From Azophilus sp965220425 (GTDB lineage: Bacteria; Pseudomonadota; Gammaproteobacteria; Pseudomonadales; Azotimanducaceae), in NCBI GenBank assembly GCA_965220425.1, contig OZ244830.1, forward strand, positions 2,914,001 to 2,978,000: a stretch of DNA of 64,000 nucleotides, written 5' to 3'. Numbering within the stretch: the first letter of the stretch is position 1; each line of letters starts with the position of its first letter. The position numbers and the translations under genes were made by a program. This document shows positions 49,872-57,602 of this stretch, in pieces. The notes below the pieces were generated by a model, which did not search any database, was not told the origin of the DNA, and was given only the letters and a program-made list of their open reading frames with translations.

Positions 49872-51233
49872 ATGTCCGATAGCGTTCAATTTCCCTCCCG
49901 TTCCGAATGGCCGTCGCCGTTGTACGGCTGGTATGCGGTGCTGGTATTGCTGGTGGCGTACACGTTCTCCTTTGTGGACCGCCAGGTACTCAATCTGCTG
50001 GTAACGCCCATTCAGGCCGATCTGGGCATCTCCGATATTCAGATCGGCCTGCTGCAGGGACCCGCATTCGTCGTTACCTACGTACTCATGAGCGTGCCCG
50101 TCGGCCGCATGGTGGACCGTTTCCACCGCGTTTCCATCATGATCGGCGGTTTGCTGGCCTGGAGCGCGGCGACTGTCGCCTGTGGGCTGTCGCGCAGCTT
50201 TCCGCAGCTCATGGCGTCCCGTCTGGGCGTTGGGGCGGGTGAGGCCGCCCTCACGCCCGCTGCCTGGTCGGTGCTGTCCGACTGCTTCCCGCCGGAGCGG
50301 CTGGCGCGGCCTATCAGCGTCTACCTGATGGGCCCCTACCTCGGGGCCGGACTGGCCATGATCGCGGGGGCGGAAGTACTCGATTGGACCGGCGAAGCAG
50401 GCCGCCTTGAATTGCCTCTCGTCGGAGAACTGGCGCCGTGGCAATTCACCTTTGTGGCGGTCGGCTTGCCCGGACTCCTGATTGCCGTATTCCTGGCCAC
50501 AATCGGGGAACCGGTCCGCAAGGGGAGGGCGAGCACGGCTCGGGACGCGCCGCCGTGGAACCGGGTTTTCGATTACGTCAGGCAACACGCGCGAATCTAT
50601 CTGGCGCTGCTGATCGGCGCTCCTTTCATCATCGTCATCCTGTACGGGCTGCAGGGTTGGACGCCCACTATCATGGTGCGGGTATACGACTGGGACCTCG
50701 CACAGGCGGGCAGAGTATACGGCGTGATCGCGCTGGTCTCAGGATCCGGCGGCGTGCTCACCGGTCCCTGGGCGGCGCGTCGCCTGGAGGCGATGGGCCA
50801 TGCCGACCACCCATTGCGCCTGGCCGTGATTTCGGCGGCCGGAGCCGCCCTGGCCCTGGCATTTCTACCCTGGCAGTCCAATCCTTTCGGGGGTCTTGCC
50901 TGCGTGGCGCTCGGCAGTTTCTTTGTGACCCTGCCGCTTGCCCTGGTGGCATCGGCACTGCAATCGGTGACGCCGAACGAGATGCGGGGCGTAGTGGTAG
51001 GTACCTACGTGGTGACGACCAACGTGATCGGGCTGGCTCTTGGCCCGACGCTGGTTGCCGCATGCACGGACTACCTGTTCGAGGACCCGGCATTTGTTGC
51101 CTGGTCGCTATCGCTGGTGTCCGTTACGGTCGCACCGATCGCCATCGCGATCCTGATGCTCGGCATGAAACCCTACGCGCAGCGCATGAGCAACTTCGAG
51201 GCCCGACAGCCGATTGCCGGAGAATCCCGTTGA
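49872..51233 (+). CDS. MFS transporter (spinster-like)
   Basis: 453 residues from ATG 49872. Twelve hydrophobic segments; helix-1 motif YTFSFVDRQVLNLLVTPIQADLGISDIQIGLLQG and the loop 2-3 VGRMVDRFHRVSIMIGG are characteristic of the spinster/MFS branch common in sphingomonads and gammaproteobacteria near catabolic genes. The DRQ and E (GEAALTPAAWS) residues are those of the family's proton-coupling site. It would move an organic solute across the inner membrane; the cargo is unknown. It lies upstream of a small VOC gene of opposite orientation. Confidence 0.92.
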   Translation: MSDSVQFPSRSEWPSPLYGWYAVLVLLVAYTFSFVDRQVLNLLVTPIQADLGISDIQIGLLQGPAFVVTYVLMSVPVGRMVDRFHRVSIMIGGLLAWSAATVACGLSRSFPQLMASRLGVGAGEAALTPAAWSVLSDCFPPERLARPISVYLMGPYLGAGLAMIAGAEVLDWTGEAGRLELPLVGELAPWQFTFVAVGLPGLLIAVFLATIGEPVRKGRASTARDAPPWNRVFDYVRQHARIYLALLIGAPFIIVILYGLQGWTPTIMVRVYDWDLAQAGRVYGVIALVSGSGGVLTGPWAARRLEAMGHADHPLRLAVISAAGAALALAFLPWQSNPFGGLACVALGSFFVTLPLALVASALQSVTPNEMRGVVVGTYVVTTNVIGLALGPTLVAACTDYLFEDPAFVAWSLSLVSVTVAPIAIAILMLGMKPYAQRMSNFEARQPIAGESR

Positions 51234-51308
51234 CGGGCGCGCAGGCCGCGGGCTGACAGGTTTCCGGCCGAGCGGGCTCCCGAGCGGGCGTCCGGCCCAC
51301 GGTGACGG

Positions 51309-51662
51309 TCACAGTCGCTGATTGAACTCGACCAGGTTGCCGCTTGGGTCGTGGGTGAAGGCCTGGCGGCAGATTCCCGCGATTTCCCGTGGCTGTGAAC
51401 AGGTAAATCCGGCAACCTCCAACCGTTGCCGCATGGCGTCGAGGTCGGAGACCTTGAATGCGAAGTGCTGTTCCTTGAGCGGCGGACCCGAATCCATTTC
51501 CATCAGGTGCACTTCCTGCTCTCCGGCTCGAAGCCAGGCGCCCCGGAAGCCAAAGTCGGGGCGGTCGAGCAACTCCATCTCGAGAACTTCCACGTAGAAT
51601 GCTTGCGCCGCCGCAACATCCTGCACGTTGATGGATACGTGATGTATACCTTCAAGGAACAT
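51309..51662 (-). CDS. VOC-family protein (dioxygenase/glyoxalase fold)
   Basis: 117 residues. The paired beta-alpha-beta-beta-beta units are clear: GIHHVSINVQDVAAAQAFYVEVLEMELLDRP and HFAFKVSDLDAMRQRLE ... FTHDPSGNLVEFNQ, with the H/E metal positions (HHV, VEF). This is a single-domain VOC protein of the glyoxalase-I or small-dioxygenase type. The His and Glu are kept, so metal binding is likely. Function unknown. No operon partner. Confidence 0.85.
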   Translation of the reverse strand: MFLEGIHHVSINVQDVAAAQAFYVEVLEMELLDRPDFGFRGAWLRAGEQEVHLMEMDSGPPLKEQHFAFKVSDLDAMRQRLEVAGFTCSQPREIAGICRQAFTHDPSGNLVEFNQRL

Positions 51663-51998
51663 ACGGTTCTACTCGCGATCGTTTCGACTCCTGCCTACTG
51701 TACTCCTTGCCACTCCTTCACGCGACGTTCTGCCCTTCCGTTTCCCGCTTGAATTCGGTCGGCCCGGGGACGCGGCCGCCGGACGGTAGAACCCCGGTCG
51801 AGGCGAAGCGGCGTTTATGGGAATACCCGACATGCGCGACGGGGGCAAACGATTGCAATCACGCTTGAGTTGACGCACCATCCGCGGCGTGTCGGGCAAA
51901 AATAAGGAGGTGATCGTGTATCTATTCGTTGAGGAGCGCGGCGTCTGACGCGCTCCTTCGCCGGTTGGGGCCCCCTTTGAGCGGGGCCCTACCGGCTT
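51663..51998. other. Intergenic stretch with a perfect hairpin
   Basis: About 335 bases without a gene. aggagcgcg (51932-51940) and cgcgctcct (51949-51957) form a 9-bp perfect stem with an 8-base loop, possibly a regulatory or terminator structure. An aaggaggtgatc near 51904 looks like a strong ribosome-binding site but only a short frame follows it. Confidence 0.45.
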
Positions 51999-52378
51999 TG
52001 CATACCTTCCGTTCCCGCGCCAAGCACCTCGCTCACCGTCAGCGCCACCTGTTTCCCCGCTTGTACCCGAAGCTCATCGAAACCGTACACATGCTGGGCT
52101 CGAGTTCGCTGATGGCAACGCCCTGCGAGACGGATTTCGGCAACGACGTTGCCGGCGATGTGGAACGATACTTCCAGCAGGTCAACCTGGACAGCCGGGA
52201 CCGGGTGGCCCTGTTCCGTCTCGCCCATGACGTGGCGGTATCCGGATTCGGCAACCGGCAGGTACTCTATGAGCGGTTCTTTTTCGGGCCGCAAAATGTC
52301 ATGGCCTCGATCTACTACGACCTGTACAACAAGGACGAGATGATGGACCGGGTCGGCGAGTTGCTGAACAGTGCTTGA
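51999..52378 (+). pseudogene. 4-hydroxyphenylacetate 3-hydroxylase (HpaB) family C-terminal remnant
   Basis: The frame reads LYPKLIETVHMLGSSSLMATPCETDFGNDVAGDVERYFQ, then DRVALFRLAHDVAVSGFGNRQVLYERFFFG, and stops at 52378. These are the C-terminal helices of the FADH2-dependent HpaB/PvcC monooxygenase family. The N-terminal ~350 residues, including the flavin site, are absent, so it is a remnant of a hydroxylase gene. Confidence 0.75.
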
Positions 52379-52527
52379 CCCGTACCGCCTCCATGCGTGA
52401 ACGTAGACTTTTCGGCGTAGGAGGTCGCCGCCGGGAACGGCCGGATTTGCCGGGCGCGAGACTCCCCAAGGTCTGACGTTCGCACAACCCGGAGGTCCGC
52501 GGAACGCCCTGACAGGATCGCGTCCAA

Positions 52528-53433
52528 ATGGAACTGTTCACGCACCCCGAATGCCTGCAGCACAATGCGCCGCCGGGGCATCCGGAACGGCCGGCGCGTT
52601 TGGCGGCCGTCATCGATCGCCTGCAAGCCGACGGCCTGATGGACGAACTGTCGGTAAGGACGCCGGCCGCCGCCGGTAACGAGGCGCTGGCCCGGGTGCA
52701 CGATCCCCGCTATGTCGAGGCCGTCGCCGCGGCAAGCCCGGACAATGGTTATGTTCGGATAGAAGCCGACACCGTGATGAGCCCGGGATCCGTCAATGCG
52801 GCTCGCCTTGCTGCCGGAGCTGTTTTCGAAGCCGTGGACGACGTGCTCCGGGGCGCCACCCGCCGCGCGTTCTGCGCCGTGCGGCCGCCAGGACACCACG
52901 CCGAGTCGGCCACGGTCATGGGTTTCTGCTTCTTCAACAGCATAGCGGTGGGCGCGGACCGGGCGCTGGACGCGTTGCAGCGCGTCGCTATCCTCGATTT
53001 TGACGTGCATCACGGTAACGGCACCGTGGAGATGTTCGCGGAGCGCCCGGAAGTCCTCGTCTGTTCCAGCTTCCAGTATCCCTATTACCCGGGTATCCGG
53101 CAGCGGGTGGACCGGCCCAATATCGTCAACACACCGTTGCCGGCGGGCGCCGGCGGCACCGCATTCCGCGCCGCGATCGAACGCGACTGGCTGCCTGCTC
53201 TGGAATCGCATCGGCCGCAACTGATCCTCGTCTCCGCGGGATTCGACGCGCACGCGGACGATCCCCTGGCGGGGCTTGAACTCCAGGACGACGACTATCG
53301 CTGGATCACGGCATTCATTGTCGATGCGGCCAACCGTTTTGCCTCAGGCAGGATTGTCTCGACGCTGGAGGGCGGCTACGACCTGAATGCCCTGGCCCGG
53401 TCGGCGGCCCTGCATGTGAGAGGGCTGCTTTAG
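52528..53433 (+). CDS. Histone-deacetylase-fold (HDAC/acetoin-utilisation-like) amide hydrolase
   Basis: 301 residues. Family motifs: HPERPARLAAVIDRL at the start, VRPPGHHAESATVMGFCFFNS (tandem His, acid-base), LDFDVHHGNGT and VSAGFDAHADDPL (zinc ligands Asp-His...Asp), and LEGGYDLNAL. The tandem His and zinc ligands are intact, so it is an active zinc deacetylase, probably acting on acetylpolyamines or other small acetyl- or acyl-amides as in many bacterial members; the class substrate is uncertain. Its stop codon TAG coincides with the left terminal repeat of the MITE-like element. Confidence 0.9.
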   Translation: MELFTHPECLQHNAPPGHPERPARLAAVIDRLQADGLMDELSVRTPAAAGNEALARVHDPRYVEAVAAASPDNGYVRIEADTVMSPGSVNAARLAAGAVFEAVDDVLRGATRRAFCAVRPPGHHAESATVMGFCFFNSIAVGADRALDALQRVAILDFDVHHGNGTVEMFAERPEVLVCSSFQYPYYPGIRQRVDRPNIVNTPLPAGAGGTAFRAAIERDWLPALESHRPQLILVSAGFDAHADDPLAGLELQDDDYRWITAFIVDAANRFASGRIVSTLEGGYDLNALARSAALHVRGLL

Positions 53434-53723
53434 CCCGCATATCTCACCAAGGGCCGCGATGATCGCGCAGGATTTTCTGGTCCACATGCGAGAGGCAAGC
53501 CCCTCGCGCTCCCCGGCTGAGGGCTCCGTGCGCGTGCTCGCGAGCTTAAAGCATAGCCTCGCCTATGGTGGAGCAAGCACATGCGCGCACGCGGGCAAAA
53601 GACCAGCGAGGGCGCGGCCAGCGCAGTCTGTACCCGGCAAAACCTCCAAAAAGCGGAGGTACCTGATTGAAACGCAATGACATTCAGTGGCTCAACAAGC
53701 GACTTGGTGAGATATGCGGGTTA
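53430..53723. mobile_element. ~295-bp MITE-like element, full copy 2
   Basis: Ends tagcccgcatatctcaccaa (53431) and ttggtgagatatgcggg tta (to 53723) are inverted repeats. The interior matches copy 1 (30579-30873), for example gaggcaagcccctcgcgctc and aagaccagcgagggcgcggc. A small acctcc/ggaggt hairpin lies near 53644. Its left end supplies the stop of the deacetylase gene and its right end the TAA of the PIN-domain gene. Confidence 0.88.
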
Positions 53724-54146
53724 GCGTCCGCCAAGCACTCGTTGTGCCGCGGCTCCCAACGCCTGGTCGAAGGTCGCAAGCGGGGCGTTCAACTCGATCG
53801 CCAGTTGTAGGTAGGCGGCGTCGTATGCGGAGAGGTTTTCCTGTCTGGCCAATAGCCATTGTGCCTGGCTGTTCGCTGTACGACGGGTCATCCTCATTCC
53901 AGCGAGGGCTTCCAGTCCCTGTTTTGCAACGTCGGCCAGTCCTGACCTGGCCTTTTTCAAACCCACGCTGACGATCTCGTGATCGATCAGCCAGGGTGCA
54001 AAAAGCGATTTGCCCGCGACAACCCTGGCGGCGCTGTTCCCCTCCGGCTCATCGAACAGCAGGGCGGCCAGCACGCTGCAGTCGACGACGATAGGCGGCA
54101 AACGCCGGTACGTGCTCCGGGGTTCGGCAACGATGGGTTCGCTCAC
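53721..54146 (-). CDS. PIN-domain ribonuclease toxin (VapC/FitB-type)
   Basis: 141 residues. PIN-fold acidic residues: VVDCSVLAALLFDEPE (first Asp), DHEIVSVGLKKAR (Glu), SAYDAAYLQLAIELNAPLATFDQAL (later Asp pair). The gene starts with an ATGA overlap on the RHH antitoxin gene, the usual operon order. It would cleave RNA when not bound by its antitoxin. The final stop is provided by the adjacent mobile element, so the last residues may differ from the ancestral protein. Confidence 0.85.
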   Translation of the reverse strand: MSEPIVAEPRSTYRRLPPIVVDCSVLAALLFDEPEGNSAARVVAGKSLFAPWLIDHEIVSVGLKKARSGLADVAKQGLEALAGMRMTRRTANSQAQWLLARQENLSAYDAAYLQLAIELNAPLATFDQALGAAAQRVLGGR

Positions 54147-54427
54147 CTGGCGTCGCGTTCCTGGCGGACAATGTCAACGGCGCGAGGACCTTTGGTGACC
54201 GGCTTGGGCCGGATTGCCCTTTGTTCGGCCAGAATCTGCTCGACCGACTTCCACCCTGATTCCCACTGTTCCGGCGCACCGGGATCCCTTCGTGGTTCCG
54301 TGCCCTCTGCGGCATTGCACACGAGGGCCATCAATTCTCCCTGAAGGGAGCGATGGTTTGCGGCTGCACGCGCGCGAAGTTTCTCGACGACCGGTTCCGG
54401 CACGTTCTTGATCGACAGGTTGGGCAT
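54143..54427 (-). CDS. Ribbon-helix-helix antitoxin (FitA-type)
   Basis: 94 residues from the ATG at 54427 (the frame is open to 54457). MPNLSIKNVPEPVVEKLRARAAANHRSLQGELMALV is a classic FitA/Arc-type ribbon-helix-helix; the acidic/polar tail should wrap the PIN toxin. It overlaps the toxin gene by four bases (ATGA). As a DNA-binding antitoxin it likely represses its own operon. Confidence 0.85.
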   Translation of the reverse strand: MPNLSIKNVPEPVVEKLRARAAANHRSLQGELMALVCNAAEGTEPRRDPGAPEQWESGWKSVEQILAEQRAIRPKPVTKGPRAVDIVRQERDAR

Positions 54428-54518
54428 GGCTCTGTTATAAATCCAAAACGACTCCATTATGGAGCCATGAGTTTATCTCATCAAGTCAGCCGCAATAGGT
54501 TTCGGCCATAATCGAACC

Positions 54519-55382
54519 ATGAGCCTTCTCCACATCGAACCCCTGAACGCACCCTTCGGCGCCCGGGTCGCCGGTCTCGAACTGACGGGGGGTCTGTGCG
54601 GGGAGGCGATCGAGGCAATTCGCGAAGCCATCGATACCTGGTCCCTGCTCTGTTTTCCGGTGCAGTCAATGACCGACGAAGCCCATCTCGCGTTCACACG
54701 CCGGCTGGGCGAGCCGGAGGCGGAGCACGTCACCTTGGGCACGACCGGCAAAGTGGTCTATTTCGGCACCGTGGGCAACGTTGCCGACGATGGCAGCGTG
54801 CAGGGCAGCACGCACGCTCGAACCCGATACCAGACGGGTAATCAGATGTGGCACTCGGATTCCTCCTTCCGGCGCGTACCCTCATTCGTTTCCATCACCC
54901 ATGCCTACGAGGTTCCAGGAAAGGGCGGTGGGACAAGCTTCGCGAGCATGCGCCATGCCTACGCCGGTCTGCCGGCGGACAAACGGGCGATGATCGATCC
55001 GCTCCACGCGATCCACGACTATGTCTTTTCCCGCACGCAGGTCGCGCCGGTCGACCCCAATCACGCCGCCTCCCTGCCGCCCGTCGAGCACAGGCTCGTG
55101 CGGGCAAACCCGAGAAACGGCCTGAAAAACTACTACGTCGGCTCGCACGCGCGATCCATCGTTGGCTGGACGGGCATCGAAAGCCGCAGGCTGCTCGATG
55201 ATCTCCTGGAGCGTGCGACCGCGCCCGGGGACACCTACACGCATCAGTGGAAAGCCGGCGACACCGTCATCTGGGACAATCGCTGCCTGCTGCATTGCGG
55301 GAACGGCTACGATGCCGATCGCTGGCGCCGCAGAATGCGTCAGACCCGGGTTGCCGGAGCGTGCCCGGCCCTGGAGGAGTAA
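54519..55382 (+). CDS. TauD/TfdA-family 2-oxoglutarate-dependent dioxygenase
   Basis: 287 residues. The fold starts FGARVAGLELTGGLC, the iron site is QMWHSDSSFRRVP (H-x-D), GGGTSFASMRHAYAGLP is the family hallmark, and the distal His and 2-oxoglutarate-binding Arg lie in CLLHCGNGYDADRWRRRMRQTRV. It hydroxylates or cleaves a small organic acid (taurine-, 2,4-D- or carnitine-like; unknown here). Cytoplasmic. The neighbouring hydroxyproline genes suggest possible co-function, but this is not shown. Confidence 0.9.
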   Translation: MSLLHIEPLNAPFGARVAGLELTGGLCGEAIEAIREAIDTWSLLCFPVQSMTDEAHLAFTRRLGEPEAEHVTLGTTGKVVYFGTVGNVADDGSVQGSTHARTRYQTGNQMWHSDSSFRRVPSFVSITHAYEVPGKGGGTSFASMRHAYAGLPADKRAMIDPLHAIHDYVFSRTQVAPVDPNHAASLPPVEHRLVRANPRNGLKNYYVGSHARSIVGWTGIESRRLLDDLLERATAPGDTYTHQWKAGDTVIWDNRCLLHCGNGYDADRWRRRMRQTRVAGACPALEE

Positions 55383-55409
55383 TGAGCAGGGCGAGTGCAT
55401 CGGCGTCCG

Positions 55410-55440
55410 TAGCAGGAAGTTGGTGAGATATGCGGGCTAG
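55410..55440. repeat. Solo right end of the 295-bp MITE-like family
   Basis: gcaggaagttggtgagatat followed by gcgggctag repeats the right terminal repeat of the elements at 30873 and 53723. No left end or interior is present. The same longer solo string occurs at 60314-60345. It ends at the stop of the collapsed aldehyde dehydrogenase gene. Confidence 0.75.
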
Positions 55441-55736
55441 GGCCGGATATAGGCGGTCTTGACGGTCGTATGGAACTCCGCCGCATAGCTGCCCTGTTCG
55501 CGCGCACCGTAGCTCGACGCCTTGGTCCCGCCGAACGGAACATGGTAGTCGACGCCGGCCGAGAGCCCGAATTCCGTATCGTTGGCAGCGGCAATGGCCG
55601 TTTCGGTATCGGGGTCGTCGGCCAGGGCATATTCCCCGACCAGTTCGTCCGTATTCGATGGATTGATGTTCGGGCTGGCACGGGAAGATGCACGCCATTC
55701 CCCCGCGATGTAGTTCTGATGTACCGACATGTCCAC
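55437..55736 (-). pseudogene. Aldehyde dehydrogenase collapsed by internal deletions
   Basis: The 99-codon frame joins an ALDH N-terminus (NYIAGEWRA, NINPSNTDELVGEYA, ETAIAAAN) directly to the C-terminal NDTEFGLSAG and then to VDYHVPFGGTKASSYGAREQGSYAAEFHTTVKTAYI. The Rossmann domain, the catalytic Cys and Glu are missing. The preserved blocks resemble 2,5-dioxovalerate (alpha-ketoglutarate semialdehyde) dehydrogenases, the last enzyme of hydroxyproline breakdown. Both joins fall at short repeats (A-A-N, A-G), consistent with slippage deletions. Confidence 0.85.
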
Positions 55737-55883
55737 TCCGGATGCGTATTTGGATTAAAGCCCGGCCTTCTCGCCGAAGGCGGTTCAGGACGCGGCCCGG
55801 CCGCGCGAACTCCAGTCCCCTGATTGGGATACTGTATACGGTTTTAGTATATTGCCGTCAACGATCAGCAACCCGGCAGAGCG

Positions 55884-56918
55884 ATGGCCAGCTATTCCCT
55901 GCGCAGCATTCGCACGGTCGATTCCCATACCGAGGGCAACCCGACGCGCGTAATCGTCGGCGGCGTCCCGGTGCCTCCCGGGGACAATCTGCTCGAGAGG
56001 CGCGACTGGTTGATGGCCCATGCCGACGGCATGCGGCGCATGGTCAACTTCGAGCCGCGCGGTTCGGGACTGATGTGTTCCGTGCTGCTGCTGCCGCCGG
56101 ACTCCCCGGATGCGGATTTCGCGGCGGTGATCATGGAACAGGACGAGTACGTGCCCATGTGCGGCCATTGCATCATCGGCGCCGCGACTACGGTGGTTGC
56201 CCAGGGGATGGTCCCCGTCCTGGAGCCGGTCACCACGGTTCGCTTCGATACGCCGGCCGGGCCGGTGTCATGCGATGTGCAGGTCGAATCCGGCAACGTC
56301 GGCGCCGTGAGCTTCGAGAATGTCGAGAGCTTCCCGCTTGCCGAGCGTACGCCCGTGGACATCGCGGGTTTCGGCTGCATCGAGATCGATGTCGCCTACG
56401 GCGGCGACATGTACGCTTTTGTCGATGCGGATGCACTGGGATTGAACCTGGGCATCCACAACGACGGCGCCCTGATCGATGCCTGGATCAGGGTCCGCGC
56501 CGCCGTCGGCGAACAGGTGGAAACCGTGCACCCGGAGGATCCGTCCATCAATCGCTGCTACCAGGTGCTGTTCACCTCGAACGAAAAGACCGTCGGCGAC
56601 TATCGGCAGACCGTGCTGGTTCCACCGGGCACGCTCGACCGTTCGCCCTGCGGAACCGGTACCAGTGCCCGGGTAGCGCTGCTGTACGGCCGCGGTGAAA
56701 TTGGCCTGAATGAACAGCGGCGATTCGAGGGGCCGCTGGGAACCTGTTTCGTCGGAGAAGCCGTGAGCGCGGAAGTTCGCAACGGCATCAGCTACATCCG
56801 GCCCCGCATAACGGGCAGAGCCTATATCACCGGCTACCATCGGTTCGTGCTGGATCCGGACGACCCCTTGCCGGAAGGCTACCGCGTAGGCCCGGCGCCC
56901 CGGGACCTGTCGGAATAG
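55884..56918 (+). CDS. Proline-racemase-family hydroxyproline 2-epimerase (Cys/Cys)
   Basis: 344 residues. Family start RTVDSHTEGNPTRVIVGGVPVPPGD; the first catalytic residue is Cys93 in YVPMCGHCIIG and the second is Cys256 in LDRSPCGTGTSA, the two acid/base thiols of racemases and 4-hydroxyproline 2-epimerases. It would interconvert trans-4-hydroxy-L-proline and cis-4-hydroxy-D-proline in the cytoplasm. A paralogue with Ser/Cys lies 0.7 kb downstream, and a collapsed semialdehyde dehydrogenase 0.15 kb upstream, both fitting a hydroxyproline context. No oxidase or deaminase of the pathway is in the window. Confidence 0.88.
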   Translation: MASYSLRSIRTVDSHTEGNPTRVIVGGVPVPPGDNLLERRDWLMAHADGMRRMVNFEPRGSGLMCSVLLLPPDSPDADFAAVIMEQDEYVPMCGHCIIGAATTVVAQGMVPVLEPVTTVRFDTPAGPVSCDVQVESGNVGAVSFENVESFPLAERTPVDIAGFGCIEIDVAYGGDMYAFVDADALGLNLGIHNDGALIDAWIRVRAAVGEQVETVHPEDPSINRCYQVLFTSNEKTVGDYRQTVLVPPGTLDRSPCGTGTSARVALLYGRGEIGLNEQRRFEGPLGTCFVGEAVSAEVRNGISYIRPRITGRAYITGYHRFVLDPDDPLPEGYRVGPAPRDLSE

Positions 56919-57049
56919 TGTTCCATGACCGGTGAACGGTGGCTTGAGGAAACGGCATCAAGCACGTCTCACGTTCCGCGGTATGCCGTGGAAAAGGAGT
57001 ATTATCGGCAACCCTGCGACCTCACGCCCGTTTGCATTGGTGACTATCG

Positions 57050-57238
57050 ATGGCATCCAACGTAAACCAGATCACCCGCAAAACCGTCACCTCATCGGTG
57101 GTTGACGTACTGCGCGAGAAAATCATCTCCCACCAGATCGCGGGGGGGACGCCCTTGCGCCAGGAAGTGCCTGAAGGACCACATTCTCACCACCGGCAAG
57201 GAACTTGTCCGGGTGTTGAAGACCATTGCCTGAGGGGA
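57050..57238 (+). pseudogene. GntR-family regulator collapsed by deletion
   Basis: The start MASNVNQITRKTVTSSVVDVLREKIISHQIAGGTPL is a GntR N-terminus up to the wing of the helix-turn-helix. After a deletion and frameshift, LKDHILTTGKELVRVLKTIA resembles the end of a FCD ligand domain and then stops. About three quarters of the gene is missing. It lies between the two hydroxyproline enzymes, where a pathway regulator would be expected. Confidence 0.75.
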
Positions 57239-57240
57239 CG

Positions 57241-57405
57241 GTGACGGTCTCTTATCCGTCGATGTCCCCGGACGGGAGCAGAATTGCCTACTCCTACAGC
57301 GAGAAGAACGGCGAAGCGCCGCGGATCGTGCTCATGAATACGGATGGCAGCGAACCCCGCATGCTGGTCGCCAATGGCGGCATGCCCCGGTTTGCCCCGC
57401 GGTAG
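57241..57405 (+). pseudogene. TolB-like beta-propeller C-terminal fragment
   Basis: The frame reads YPSMSPDGSRIAYSYSEKNGEAPRIVLMNTDGSEPRMLV ... PRFAPR and stops at 57403-57405. SPDGSRIAYS and IxLMNTDGSEPRxLV are the PD40/WD40-like blade motifs of TolB and related propellers. Only one and a half blades are left, so it is debris from an exported propeller protein. Confidence 0.7.
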
Positions 57406-57602
57406 TTGTTTGGCTTGCGCGCCCCTGACCGGAATTAAACTTCTGTCTAATTCGAGATTCATTGGGCAACTTACTGAAATATAGTAATAACTAGAATTCA
57501 GTTCCTGTTCTACTGGTTCGGAGCCGAGGCTCGGGAGTGGGTGCGCTTCGCTACGGGAACGACGGGACCGGTACGGATGGACAATCGCACGCACGGTTAG
57601 GA

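Noticed and set aside
51904..51930. Strong ribosome-binding-like aaggaggtgatc as start of a gene
   Set aside because: The frame after it ends within a few codons and matches nothing; more likely chance or part of a regulatory hairpin region.
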